A DNA stretch of 30,616 nucleotides, taken from the NCBI GenBank assembly GCA_023091735.1, contig JALKBU010000617.1, positions 1 to 30,616 of the forward strand, given 5' to 3'. The notes under the pieces were generated by a model. The model saw only the letters and a list, made by a program, of their open reading frames with translations, was not told where the DNA came from and did no database searches. Below, piece after piece: positions 16,423 through 25,732 of this stretch (position 1 is its first letter; each line of letters starts with the position of its first letter). A program made the position numbers and the translations under genes. This stretch comes from Trichomonas tenax (Eukaryota > Parabasalia > Trichomonadida > Trichomonadidae).

Positions 16423-18846
16423 TTATATTCCAATTTTGTGTAATTGCTGTTCCAACAATAGATCAGAAATGTGGATTAATCCGAATATTGTTGATTTGAT
16501 TGGTGCCTCCAGTCTGTCTCTTGAGAATGCGATCGCAATGATATCATTTTCTGGCAATTCGTCATCGTCGTCGTCAATTTCGATGAAAGAATCATCCTCG
16601 ATATCGATTGTCATTGTCTCTCCTGGCTTGAATATGTTATCACCGACCTCTTCAACCTTCTCGACAACAACCATAGAGTCGTCGATGATGCATTCATCGT
16701 TTGTTGTCATTATTGATCCGAGTTCATTTTCATGATAATCAACTGGTTGAATGATTAACTTTGGCTTTGATTCTATCATTATTTCACTCTGTATGCTTGC
16801 ATTGACATTCATTGATTTGTATTTCTGCGGCGAACTATTGATTTCATCATCTTCTTCTGCTGGTTTGAATATATCAAATTCTTTAATATCTTCTTCAACT
16901 TTCAAATGAATCTGATCAACATCATCAATTTGCTTTTCTTGAATATGTTTTTCTTCTTTGGTATCAACTAAATCATTTTGTTTCTTATTGATTTTACCTT
17001 CTATTATTATTTTTTCTTCCTCCTCCTTTTGATCTATTAATTTATCTGACAATTCATTTTCGTCGAAATTCAATATGTCTTCCTCTTCTTCGAAATCATA
17101 ATCAATAAACTCATCGCTGACAAACTTTTTCATTTCTTCGAGAAGGCTTTTATCAGCAAGAACACGATCAGAAAGCATCTTCTTTCTTTCGTCTGGTGTA
17201 ATGACAATTTCCTTCGGAATCTCGTGTTCAACATCTTCATTCAGTTCTTCAACACCAATACTTTCATGTTTTGGCTTTTGGTCTGTGTTGTTTACTTTGG
17301 CATTAACTGGAGGTGATGGTTGTTCAACTCCTTTCTTTGTCTTTGGAAGTTCAATTCTGAGATCTTCATCATCAGATATGTTTTGGATTGTTTTAATCTG
17401 AGATTTCTTTGGAACGTTTTGATTCGATTGAGCATTGATTTCAACATCTTTATGCGTTGGCGCTTTATTGGAGATTTTCTCGGATTGATTTGGAACGTTT
17501 TGATTCGATTGAACATTGATTTGTTTTTCGTTAGATTTTTGTGGTTTAATTGATGCATTTTGATTTGGTTGTGTGATGATTTCTGGATTGCTAATTTTAG
17601 TTGATGTGATTTGTTTTGGTTTTTCAACAATGTCTGGATTGTAATTTGATGTTGAAATGATATTAGGTTTAGAGGATTGGTTCTCCGATTTGTTCTTGAG
17701 GTCATTTGTTTGATTGATTGGTGTGAAATCGTATTTCTTGGTGTTAATTGATGGATCTGATTCTTTTGGAGTTTCTGGAACATTTTTCGATTTTTTCGAA
17801 ATTTCTGATTTTTGCTTTGGTTGAATTTCTTGTTGCTGTGGTTTGTTTGGAAGCTTTTGAGTAACATATGGATTTTCTGTCTGTAGGGAGTCTTTTTGGA
17901 TTGATTTTGCCGAAGAAATTTGATATTGATTTAACGGAATCGCGTTTTGTTTTGATTTCTCGTTTATTTCTTTAACCTTCGATTGCTTCGACTGATGTTT
18001 TGGCTTCTCGTCTAAATCTGATGATTTGATTGATTCAATTTTAGATTTTGGTTTCTGTTTGATGATTTCTGTCGGAGAAGGATCTGCAATAGTAACATTG
18101 CGTGAATTAACTGAGATTTCTGGATTATTGCGCTTATTTTGTGATTGATTCTTCAATGCAGCAAAAATTTCAGTATCAATGGAATCATTATTTGAGATGT
18201 CATCTAAGGTGTCATTTTTGACAGATGATGACTTGTTTTTGTTGAGAATCGATTCTTTTTTCGGCGGAATACCTGAAACTTTGTTTTTGTTTTTTTTATT
18301 TGTAAGAATAGACTTTGGCTGAGCTAAAATTGGTGTATGTTCATTTGTATCGAATAAATCATCTGATAACGAAACATCTTGTATAAATGTTGAAGTTAAT
18401 TCTTTTTCTGGTACTTCATCAGGTTCACAGTACATTGACTTATATTTAGATATTGATGTTGGTTTGATATTATCGAATCTTGATGTGTTTCTTGTGAAAT
18501 ATGTTGAAGGAGTGAAACTATCATCATCTGAAGTATCAAATAAGTAATACTTTCTCATGTATCGTGATGTTGTCGATAAAATTCCTCCAAATTTCGAAAC
18601 TAATGATTCGTCATTAAAATTATATTGCGGAGTCTTCTTGAATTTCATTGTGGTTGTGTTATATCCGGAGTATATTGGCTGGTGACTGTAATTAGTCGAT
18701 ATTTTTGGTTTAAATTTGTCTGAAGAATTGATCGCTGACTCATATTGCTGATACAGCTGCTTTCTCAGTGACGAAATCTTCGCGTCTGTGTCCCCTTCGT
18801 CTTTGGTCACTTTTCCATATAGAGAAGTGGAAAAGAACCTCGACAT
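16423..18846 (-). CDS. Large disordered, charged protein of unknown function
   Basis: An 807-residue protein of low complexity. Residues 1-150 contain tyrosine/serine-rich, basic stretches (KISTNYSHQPIYSGYNT). The middle 350 residues are K/Q/N/S/P-rich with loose repeats such as NQNVPNQSEKISNK and SNQNVPKKSQ. From about 530 it is strongly acidic and partly coiled-coil (EEEEDILNFDENE, KEEEEKIII), ending with an acidic run (IEIDDDDDELPEND) and a hydrophobic helical end (IFGLIHISDLLLEQQLHKIG). No known domain or transmembrane segment is visible; a cytoskeletal or adaptor role is possible but unproved. The open frame has an earlier ATG at 18861, but the TCA initiator (TCAAAAATATTA, A at 18856) lies between the two ATGs, so the second, at 18846, is the likely start. 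Confidence 0.75.
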   Translation of the reverse strand: MSRFFSTSLYGKVTKDEGDTDAKISSLRKQLYQQYESAINSSDKFKPKISTNYSHQPIYSGYNTTTMKFKKTPQYNFNDESLVSKFGGILSTTSRYMRKYYLFDTSDDDSFTPSTYFTRNTSRFDNIKPTSISKYKSMYCEPDEVPEKELTSTFIQDVSLSDDLFDTNEHTPILAQPKSILTNKKNKNKVSGIPPKKESILNKNKSSSVKNDTLDDISNNDSIDTEIFAALKNQSQNKRNNPEISVNSRNVTIADPSPTEIIKQKPKSKIESIKSSDLDEKPKHQSKQSKVKEINEKSKQNAIPLNQYQISSAKSIQKDSLQTENPYVTQKLPNKPQQQEIQPKQKSEISKKSKNVPETPKESDPSINTKKYDFTPINQTNDLKNKSENQSSKPNIISTSNYNPDIVEKPKQITSTKISNPEIITQPNQNASIKPQKSNEKQINVQSNQNVPNQSEKISNKAPTHKDVEINAQSNQNVPKKSQIKTIQNISDDEDLRIELPKTKKGVEQPSPPVNAKVNNTDQKPKHESIGVEELNEDVEHEIPKEIVITPDERKKMLSDRVLADKSLLEEMKKFVSDEFIDYDFEEEEDILNFDENELSDKLIDQKEEEEKIIIEGKINKKQNDLVDTKEEKHIQEKQIDDVDQIHLKVEEDIKEFDIFKPAEEDDEINSSPQKYKSMNVNASIQSEIMIESKPKLIIQPVDYHENELGSIMTTNDECIIDDSMVVVEKVEEVGDNIFKPGETMTIDIEDDSFIEIDDDDDELPENDIIAIAFSRDRLEAPIKSTIFGLIHISDLLLEQQLHKIGI

Positions 18847-18847
18847 T

Positions 18848-18858
18848 AATATTTTTGA
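18848..18858 (-). promoter_or_regulatory. TCA initiator within a TTTACATGTCA motif
   Basis: On the minus strand TTTACATGTCA (18866-18856) ends in the TCA of the initiator TCAAAAATATT; the +1 A would be 18856, with a 10-base leader to ATG 18846. Confidence 0.45.
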
Positions 18859-18866
18859 CATGTAAA

Positions 18867-19331
18867 TATATCACAAAAAATATTTGTCAGAAATCATTAT
18901 GAAAATCATTTTCAGAAAGAACATTTTATATTTGAAAATAAAGAACATCATTTTTATAAATACAAGCATGTGTATCACCATGGTAACAGCTAAAAGATAA
19001 TGTTGCAATATCAAAATTATCATTTTCATATTTTTTGGCTATTTATAGGTATTTTCTCATGACCTCTCAAAGCGCAGTTAATGCAATCTCACATTGTCAA
19101 TGCAATATATATATATTTTATTTGTTTGTTATAAAGAATATGATAATATCATCAATTGAGGTAATTCATTGAATTTTTCTATGAGATATTCTCAAATTAT
19201 TTGATCATTCGAGAATGAAAAAATTTTTTTTTATTTCTATTGGTGTCATTTCATATAATCCTTTGATAAAATAATGCTTTTCCTTTTTGTTTGTTTCTGG
19301 TTAATTATCAAAAGTGAAATAAAAATCATGT
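18867..19331. other. Intergenic AT-rich spacer
   Basis: The 5' flank of the disordered-protein gene and the 3' flank of the seven-helix gene. A short (AT)-rich run lies at about 19106-19120. No feature of note. Confidence 0.45.
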
Positions 19332-19357
19332 AAATAATGTAAATATTTACATTATTT
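19332..19357. repeat. 26-base perfect palindrome over a stop codon
   Basis: AAATAATGTAAAT (19332-19344) is followed directly by its reverse complement (19345-19357), with no loop. It contains the last codons and the TAA stop (19347-19349) of the membrane-protein gene, and could act in 3'-end formation. Confidence 0.65.
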
Positions 19358-20381
19358 CGTGTTCCTCACTGATGAGACTCTTCTCGAATGTGTTAGAGAA
19401 GTCATCTTTATAATTTTGGATATCGATGCTGATTTTAGATATTGTGAGCATCATAACGACGAGGAACATGAATGGAAAGATAAAAACAAGGAAATCATAA
19501 CTGAGTACTATATTCTGATAGCTCCATCTATACTTTCCATAATTTTTCATTGCAAATAAAGCGATAGGACTTGGAACTAAGTGGAACATGAACACTGAGA
19601 ACACTGTCTGAATGAACGAAAGGAACATAATGAAGAAAAGACTGATCTGCATCAAGTATTTGAACGACATTGGATAAAGCCAGTCAGATTGTTGGTTAAA
19701 CACGAAAGTGCAGCAGCAAACGATATAAAAGAACAATAAAACCGACGGATGTATACAGAAATTCATTGTATACGCAATATTCAACCACTTGTAATCAACA
19801 AGTTGCTGAAAATAGCGAATTGAGAACAAAGTGCAGAAGAAAATGATGAGACAATAGGCAACTATATACAGCTTCTGTATGAAATCGAACACATTTCCCA
19901 TTGTTCTGTGCGAAACTTGATAAATTTTGTTAACTGATGAGATAATGAACAAAAAGAGGAAGTCATACATGTAAATGCAAATGTATCCGACGTAGAAAGG
20001 TGTCTTAAAAGCAGTTTCATAATGTTTTGGTGATGGAAATATCATAATTTCTGATTCATAAGTGGAATTCTTCTGTATGTGGTATGGCTGTCCGAAAGTG
20101 GGGATCATTCTTTGATTTACGAGAGTTAATATAACCGCAATAAATGAAACAGACCAAAATCGCAAAATTGCGACTGGAACTAGAGTCTTCAGTATCAGCC
20201 GTTGCTTTATTAGAGGCACTAAAATGTAAGCGAGGTAAAATGCGAAAATAACCAACAATGAATCTTGAACGAAACCGACAATCTTCTTGCATTCGCTGAA
20301 ATCAGAGAACCTGTTGCATGGATCTGTCAATGGACTCAATCTTATAGTCTCATTGAAGTTCATTTCAGGATTCAAAATCAT
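19347..20381 (-). CDS. Seven-helix membrane protein, receptor-like
   Basis: A 344-residue polytopic protein with about seven hydrophobic segments, roughly at residues 37-58, 66-89, 129-150, 171-188, 208-228, 241-269 and 293-316. The N-terminus is short, with an N-glycosylation sequon (NET at 10-12) and cysteines at 22 and 31; there is another sequon (NST, 105-107) in the loop after helix 2, and a charged C-tail of about 27 residues (ISEEHEIM). The sequons on the N-terminal side and in the helix 2-3 loop suit an extracellular or luminal N-terminus, as in GPCR-like proteins. I see no DRY, NPxxY or other class signature, so it may equally be a transporter-like or orphan membrane protein. Translation starts at ATG 20381, only 5 bases from the A of GTCAAAAAATG; a second ATG lies at 20363. 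Confidence 0.75.
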   Translation of the reverse strand: MILNPEMNFNETIRLSPLTDPCNRFSDFSECKKIVGFVQDSLLVIFAFYLAYILVPLIKQRLILKTLVPVAILRFWSVSFIAVILTLVNQRMIPTFGQPYHIQKNSTYESEIMIFPSPKHYETAFKTPFYVGYICIYMYDFLFLFIISSVNKIYQVSHRTMGNVFDFIQKLYIVAYCLIIFFCTLFSIRYFQQLVDYKWLNIAYTMNFCIHPSVLLFFYIVCCCTFVFNQQSDWLYPMSFKYLMQISLFFIMFLSFIQTVFSVFMFHLVPSPIALFAMKNYGKYRWSYQNIVLSYDFLVFIFPFMFLVVMMLTISKISIDIQNYKDDFSNTFEKSLISEEHEIM

Positions 20382-20383
20382 TT

Positions 20384-20390
20384 TTTGACT
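20384..20390 (-). promoter_or_regulatory. TCA initiator of the seven-helix gene
   Basis: Minus strand AGTCAAA, with the likely +1 A at 20386. The leader would be only 5 bases. Confidence 0.4.
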
Positions 20391-20410
20391 AAGGTTAAAA
20401 ATAAATAAGG

Positions 20411-21072
20411 TTAAATCAACATATAAAGTTTAAACCAATATAGCATCTTTTTAATTGTACTACCTCCTTCACCTCCATGCTTTTTCAAGAGATGCGCAAT
20501 GCGTTCATAAGTAGTAAGATCATAGAGTGTCTGGCCTCGATCATCCTTCTTATTAATTTCTATACCTGGGAGAGTCAAAAGATACTCACACACATAATAT
20601 CAATTGCCTGCGCATGCATAATGGAGCAATGTATTTCCAAGTTCACATGTCATAGTTGGATCAATTCCTGGTAAACTCATAAAATACTTAACAGCATCTA
20701 GATCGCCAAGATATGCAAAAAAAAATGTTGTGGATACTTCCGTTGAAAGATATATTCAACACCTTCTTCAACAAATGCTTTTGCTATTTCAAAATATTCG
20801 CGACGAGAAAAACTAATGAGAACGTTATCATTAAACTCATCAATGACATCGACATATTTTTCTTGAATACCAAATAGCAAAGCTTTAGTATCACCATCGT
20901 GAATAATTTTTTTAGATATATTTAAATAAATTTTCCAACAATCTAATACTGATTTTGAGCATCCCATCAATAATTCGATGTTTTTATTCACTTTTTTGAT
21001 AGAACTACATTGGCATTTACTATCTTCAACTCCATGGGTTTCAATTCCTTCTCCATTTGTCTCTAAAAACAT
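20411..21072 (-). pseudogene. Broken ankyrin repeat protein gene
   Basis: From ATG 21072 an N-terminal helical region (MFLETNGEGIETHGVEDS...) of trichomonad ankyrin type runs to about 20720. There the frame slips at a run of T/A (near 20715-20723) and continues as AYLGDLDAVKYFMSLPGIDP and NTLLHYACAGN. It meets a TGA at about 20609, then continues in the same frame as YLLTLPGIEINKKDDRGQTL, AHLLKKHGGE, to a stop at 20411. The C-terminal half is two or three ankyrin repeats of the type with LPGI loops. A good TCA initiator (TCATTTTAAA, A at 21080) precedes the ATG. It is adjacent to the seven-helix gene on the same strand. Confidence 0.75.
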
Positions 21073-21083
21073 TTTAAAATGAA
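21073..21083 (-). promoter_or_regulatory. TCA initiator of the ankyrin pseudogene
   Basis: Minus strand TCATTTTAAA, with the A at 21080 and an 8-base leader. Its good match suggests recent activity. Confidence 0.45.
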
Positions 21084-21109
21084 TAATTTACCATCAATTT
21101 TGGTGTTAA

Positions 21110-21560
21110 CCCCTTTATTTTAAAATTTGTGGCAGTGAAAAATATGATATGATTAAGTCTCTTCTATTAAAGAGGCATCCAATCGCTAAAAATCGGCCAT
21201 TATTGTATTACAATCTCTTCGAGAATATCAAAAAACAAAGTCAATAATCATACTTCCACCATATTCACTTATCAAACCCTGCGATACAAAAGAAGTTTAT
21301 CAACAATTTTTGGTTGATTATAAAGAAAATTTAGATTCTGTTGATTTAAATCATCCAGATACAGTCACAAACCTAATAAAACACATAGTTTTACTTGGAA
21401 TTCGCATTCTTGCAGGAATGAGACATACAGGAAGTATGTATTTTTAATCGCGCATTTTTTACAAACAAAATCATTATCAGTAACATCGATAGTATACAAT
21501 CAAAGTGTTCCGATTGTTGAACTCTTGAATTTTCGACAATATGAAACATTATTCTTGAGG
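21110..21560 (+). pseudogene. Decayed gene of unknown family
   Basis: Three successive frames on the plus strand read as one protein. The first (CGSEKYDMIKSLLLKRHPIA...YNLFENIKKQ) slips at an A-run near 21230. The second (IIILPPYSLIKPCDTKEVYQ...LGIRILAGMRHTGSMYF) slips at a T-run near 21441-21445. The third (LIAHFLQTKSLSVTSIVYNQ...QYETLF) runs into the 3' end of the coiled-coil gene on the other strand. I do not recognise the family; it is helical and without obvious membrane spans. No start codon is evident, so the 5' part is missing. Confidence 0.5.
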
Positions 21561-22004
21561 TTTGTCATTTTTCTCATCTGGTTCTTCTTTTTTGCCTGAT
21601 CTTGCTAGTTCTATCAGCTGTTGCAAGCGAATTTGTTGCTTTTTGATAGATGCGACTTCTAATAATAAAGCTTTCTTTTGATTTCTAAGCTCTTGTGATT
21701 CCATCATCACATCTCTATACTGTTCCCATAGTGTATTATATTGATTTTCAAGATCTACACGCGATTGAGTAATTTCTGGCTCAGTAACGACTTCATTTGC
21801 CTCGATTTGTGTAATTCTAGGCAGGTTTTGTGTACTTGATAATCTCAAACTTGATTCTAACTGATATAATTGACTTGCTGATAATTTTTTGTTTTTATTA
21901 TCTTTCCTTCGTCCGGTTTTCTTCATCTTCTCCTTTTGTTTTTCCAAATCTGACAATGAAACAGCATATTTACTCCTCCTAGAAAGAGTAAACCTGTTGC
22001 TCAT
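21549..22004 (-). CDS. Small coiled-coil protein, unknown function
   Basis: A 151-residue protein. The first ~45 residues are basic (MSNRFTLSRRSKYAVSLSDL, KMKKTGRRKDNKNKK). Residues about 85-135 are a heptad-type coiled coil (DLENQYNTLWEQYRDVMMES, KALLLEVASIKKQQIRLQQL) and the tail is charged (KKEEPDEKNDKPQE). It is likely a dimerising cytoskeletal or chromatin-associated protein, but no family is recognised. The upstream region has no clear TCA initiator (ACTGACAAAAATAATG instead) but does have TTTACATGGCA on the plus strand near 22030. Confidence 0.65.
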   Translation of the reverse strand: MSNRFTLSRRSKYAVSLSDLEKQKEKMKKTGRRKDNKNKKLSASQLYQLESSLRLSSTQNLPRITQIEANEVVTEPEITQSRVDLENQYNTLWEQYRDVMMESQELRNQKKALLLEVASIKKQQIRLQQLIELARSGKKEEPDEKNDKPQE

Positions 22005-22255
22005 TATTTTTGTCAGTTTTTAATTATATTTTACATGGCAGAAATATATCAATTGCATGGCAATTATTAAATTTACTTAACACAAAATATATTCATTAAA
22101 TTTCTGATTATGAAAACAATTTTTATGCGGAGAAAATATGAAAGAATGACTCTATAACGTTTTTGGGAATATGTTAGTTGATATGAATCATGGATGTGTT
22201 TAAGTCAAACATTTTTATTAATAATACATGATAATCTAATATAAATATAATAATT

Positions 22256-24943
22256 CTATTCAGTTGGTGATGGTTCTGTAAATAATGGAGAATACTGCTC
22301 TTCAAGAGAATTAATAAGGCCAGAATCAATCATTCTTGATTTGAAGTATGCAATGACATCATTTTCGTCGAATGGAAGTTTGTTAGATGGGATATCAAAG
22401 CCAGAATAGTATTGATCACATTCATCATCACTTAATAAATCAAAGTCTGAGTCATAATAATCGAAATCAGAAGAATCATCGCCGCTTTTCTCTTCGAATT
22501 TCTTTCCTAAGAATGAATTTACCAAAAATGCTGCAGCATTCGATAACTCTGGTGAATTCCTGCTCTGTGCTAAAGATGTCATACAAATGATTGAGTATTT
22601 GCGGACTCTTAAGTTGCATTTTGCGAGCTTCTTTATTCTGCGCAAAATGAATCCAATGACTTCATCATTTGTATTCGCGCAAATTTCTGCTTCATTTATC
22701 AATATTCCTGATGCAAGGTGAATAACAGCAGCTCCAAAAAGAGCAATTTCTGAGTTGTTGTTAATGAATGCGAAAGCTCTTTGTGTCAGTTCCAAACAAG
22801 ACTCGGATTTTTGCAAATGCTGAATGATGTTTGCGAGAGAAATTGATATTGCAGCTGTGTACATTTCTAAGTCTGTCAGTTGAATTGTGTGATCAATTAA
22901 ACTCAACAACATTGAAATTTTCTCTGAAGCAACGAAATTTTGGAAATCATTTATCAAAGCCATTATCAGATCAAGGCAATTCTCAATTAAGTCATACTTA
23001 ACTTTGTTGGTTTGTATTATTTGGACAAAAACATCAAAAACATTATATATTGATAAAGGCGTTAATTTAAGTTTGCGTTTCAATGATATTAAAACTGCGC
23101 ACAATTGTTTGTCGCAGTCCGCAACTTGATATTGCAATAAACACTTAAAAATGAATTCTATTATTTGCTCTGCTTCATCTTTGAATAGATCCATTGGCAT
23201 TGAATCAATGATTGAAGCCACTGATACAAGAATTTCGCTGGCATTCGATGAATAATCGGAACTTTCATCTAAGCTGCTTGCATTTCCTTCCCAAAGCTCC
23301 AATAGTGTTGATACTAATGAATACGCATTCGAACAAAGAGATTCCGGATGAGAAACAGCTAAAATTGAAATCAATTGCTGAATCTTTTTATCATTGAACT
23401 CTTCCATCAATGAAATGATTATTTGGATCATTTGAATAATGTCATAATTCTCAGCAATATTGTATGAATTCTCATCATATGATTTCAATAGCAATAAGCA
23501 GCTTGCAAACTTTCCTAATGAGAAAGGATCGTTGAAAATGGCATTACAAGCTAATTCTATAACATAAACATTCGTTTCAATTGTTTCAACAGAACCATGT
23601 TTCATTATGTTTCCTAAAAAACTCAAAAACTGAAGTCTGACTGATAAATCTTCAGAGAAATATATAGAAAGCAAAGGAGTAATAACACCTTCATCGAATT
23701 TCTCGAACAAAGAAAGCATCGACAAAATAAACAATCTCGATTCCAATCCTGCATTGTCAACAACTCCATCTGAGAAATGATCAATGAAATATTGAACGAC
23801 TTCTCTTTGATGAAGATGCATTTCCTTCAAAAGATTGTAGATGCAGCCTCTTATGACTTCCTTTTCTGTGCTGTGATTGACATTCACGCAGAAATAGTAA
23901 TACTGAAGTGGATTTTGTTCCATCAAAGTATAATCATCAGGAAGAAGTCTGCAAACAGGGAAAACGAATGATGTGATGAAGTTCTCTGATATAAGCACAT
24001 CCAGGTGTATTCCTTTTGATAGCATCATAGTGTATATTGGAATGATTGAAGTGATTAAGTCGGAATTATCATTTGCTGAAGAATAAACTTGCAACAATGA
24101 ATCAATGATAATCATCGAGTAATCATTGAAAATAAAACTTGAAAACTCTTTTGATTGAGGCCTGACGAAATCTGGATTGCTGTACTTCGAAATAAGAGCC
24201 GAAATGATTCCTTCTTGATCTTTGAGAAAACTTTTTCGTAATTCGTTCATTTTTAATCTAAAATCAGTTGAACACAAAAGCTGTGGGACTATTTGGATCA
24301 GGTTGATTGTGATCTCGCTGTTAATAGCGAAATTAGTTGTTATTAAGTAAGAAAGAATTTGATAAATATTATCAATTATATCAATCGATAAATCTGAGAG
24401 AGGAGCATTATCAGCTGTAGTTATAATGATATTCATGATTTTGAGTAGCTTTGGAATCAATTTAGTTGCAACATCGTTTAATTCTATTTCAGATTCGGAT
24501 TTTGTGAATGTGCGTGGAAGGAATTTGCTTGTAAAGCACAGCGCAAGTGCAGTTTTTTCGATAGTTTCATGGTTAATAATTGTGTTAATTGTCATTTCTA
24601 AATATGGCATAAATATGTTGGGGTAACTTGTAAATATAGATGTAAAACAGCGGATGAGGGAGTTAATTGCTTGATAATCGATTTCTAGAATGAGATTGAA
24701 AAGATGTTGGACTAATTGTTGAATGCTTTCGAATGAATACCGGTGTTTGTTGAGCATCCTGTAGATTACGTACAGAAGGTTGAGTGTAATAATATGGTTA
24801 CGCTCAGTTTTTATTTGATCTAATAATTGCAACAAGAAATTCAAGAAATTTGGATCCTCCATTGCCTCCAGCAGAACCTCTGTGGCACTGTTTCGCAGAT
24901 TTTCGCCGCTAGAAGACAAATTAATGAAAACTTGAGGATCCAT
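22256..24943 (-). CDS. Importin-7/8-like karyopherin
   Basis: An 895-residue protein made throughout of HEAT-type helical pairs. The N-terminus (MDPQVFINLSSSGENLRNSA, then TEVLLEAMEDPNFLNFLLQL) resembles the importin-beta N-terminal domain, which binds Ran-GTP. Around residues 323-350 FVFPVCRLLPDDYTLMEQNP parallels the importin-7/8 signature (viFPl...D.elw..dP). A strongly acidic stretch lies at about 825-850 (SGDDSSDFDYYDSDFDLLSD), followed by a short helical end (VIAYFKSRMIDSGLINSLEE), the same layout as the C-terminus of importins 7 and 8 / yeast Nmd5 and Sxm1. It would carry cargo such as ribosomal proteins or histones into the nucleus. It is shorter than animal importin-7 (about 1040 residues) and highly diverged. 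The frame is open to 24964 but only with a TTG; the first ATG is 24943. Candidate initiators are TCATAATTTGAG (A at 24969) and TCATTTCTTTC (A at 24996). Confidence 0.75.
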   Translation of the reverse strand: MDPQVFINLSSSGENLRNSATEVLLEAMEDPNFLNFLLQLLDQIKTERNHIITLNLLYVIYRMLNKHRYSFESIQQLVQHLFNLILEIDYQAINSLIRCFTSIFTSYPNIFMPYLEMTINTIINHETIEKTALALCFTSKFLPRTFTKSESEIELNDVATKLIPKLLKIMNIIITTADNAPLSDLSIDIIDNIYQILSYLITTNFAINSEITINLIQIVPQLLCSTDFRLKMNELRKSFLKDQEGIISALISKYSNPDFVRPQSKEFSSFIFNDYSMIIIDSLLQVYSSANDNSDLITSIIPIYTMMLSKGIHLDVLISENFITSFVFPVCRLLPDDYTLMEQNPLQYYYFCVNVNHSTEKEVIRGCIYNLLKEMHLHQREVVQYFIDHFSDGVVDNAGLESRLFILSMLSLFEKFDEGVITPLLSIYFSEDLSVRLQFLSFLGNIMKHGSVETIETNVYVIELACNAIFNDPFSLGKFASCLLLLKSYDENSYNIAENYDIIQMIQIIISLMEEFNDKKIQQLISILAVSHPESLCSNAYSLVSTLLELWEGNASSLDESSDYSSNASEILVSVASIIDSMPMDLFKDEAEQIIEFIFKCLLQYQVADCDKQLCAVLISLKRKLKLTPLSIYNVFDVFVQIIQTNKVKYDLIENCLDLIMALINDFQNFVASEKISMLLSLIDHTIQLTDLEMYTAAISISLANIIQHLQKSESCLELTQRAFAFINNNSEIALFGAAVIHLASGILINEAEICANTNDEVIGFILRRIKKLAKCNLRVRKYSIICMTSLAQSRNSPELSNAAAFLVNSFLGKKFEEKSGDDSSDFDYYDSDFDLLSDDECDQYYSGFDIPSNKLPFDENDVIAYFKSRMIDSGLINSLEEQYSPLFTEPSPTE

Positions 24944-24987
24944 CAAGTTTTTGTATCCTCTCAAATTATGACTTTAGAAATAAATTC

Positions 24988-24998
24988 GAAAGAAATGA
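24988..24998 (-). promoter_or_regulatory. TCA initiator candidate of the importin-like gene
   Basis: Minus strand TCATTTCTTTC, a very good match to the trichomonad initiator, with the A at 24996, 53 bases before the ATG. A closer but weaker TCATAATTT has its A at 24969. Confidence 0.4.
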
Positions 24999-25159
24999 AT
25001 CGTAACTGAAGCAAAATAACTGATTACTAAAGATGTTTTGTTGAATTGATTAAATTTGGTTAAAATAACTGAACACGGTTGTTTCTATGCGTAATTCTTT
25101 CTTGAAAGCAGTTTTGCGCTGAAATTTTTTGGAGAACACACTTCAATAACAAAATTATC

Positions 25160-25367
25160 ATGGATAAAATGAAAATTATGTGTTTGAGCAATAGCCTTTG
25201 TGTGAATATTGGAAAATCCTGATGTTGAACCCAATGAAAGAGTACAGATTATTAAAAATCAGATTCAAAAAAATGTTGAAATTCGAATTCATAATATTCG
25301 TTTAGCTATTGTTTATCTTTGCGCTCTTGAGGCACTCATTGTTGCGAGTTTATCTTGTGCATCCTAA
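25160..25367 (+). pseudogene. Short decayed frame, unknown
   Basis: ATG 25160 begins MDKMKIMCLSNSLCVNIG; after a one-step shift near 25210 the frame continues ENPDVEPNERVQIIKNQIQ and ends LALEA-like hydrophobic residues (YLCALEALIVASLSCAS) at TAA 25365-25367. It reads as protein but is short and matches no family I know. Confidence 0.3.
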
Positions 25368-25708
25368 CTAAATGTCCTTTTAAAATGAAATAATAAATTA
25401 GTGATCATATAGAAAAACGAAAAATGGTAAATAGAATAGATAGTATTGTTATTATCGAAATTGTTCTTGATTTTAGAAAATTGAAACAATAAATGAAAAC
25501 ATATGAAAAATAATTTTTTTGAAAATATTTTGGTTTTTTTTCTTTTTCAAGTATTCTAAAAATCATCAATTTCTTGTAGAAATGTGTATTTAAACTGGCT
25601 ATTTTAAAACAGATTATCGTTAATTCAATGTTTTACACAATTTTAGAATGTTTGTTTTGTTGAATTTCTGATATTAAGGAAAATACAAAATTTATCTTTT
25701 ACTAATAC
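25368..25708. other. AT-rich intergenic stretch
   Basis: Nothing recognised; T- and A-rich runs only. Confidence 0.4.
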
Positions 25709-25724
25709 TCATTTTAACTATATA
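25709..25724 (+). promoter_or_regulatory. TCA initiator before a decayed frame
   Basis: TCATTTTAACTATATA, with the A at 25711, lies 22 bases before ATG 25733. Confidence 0.35.
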
Positions 25725-25732
25725 AAATTCTC

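Noticed and set aside
17292..17867. 191-codon frame overlapping the disordered-protein gene
   Set aside because: It is on the same strand in another frame, Q/K/N-rich because of the same low-complexity DNA, with no initiator.
24944..24964. Seven-codon extension of the importin-like protein
   Set aside because: It begins with TTG; the first ATG at 24943 gives the importin-like N-terminus MDPQVF.
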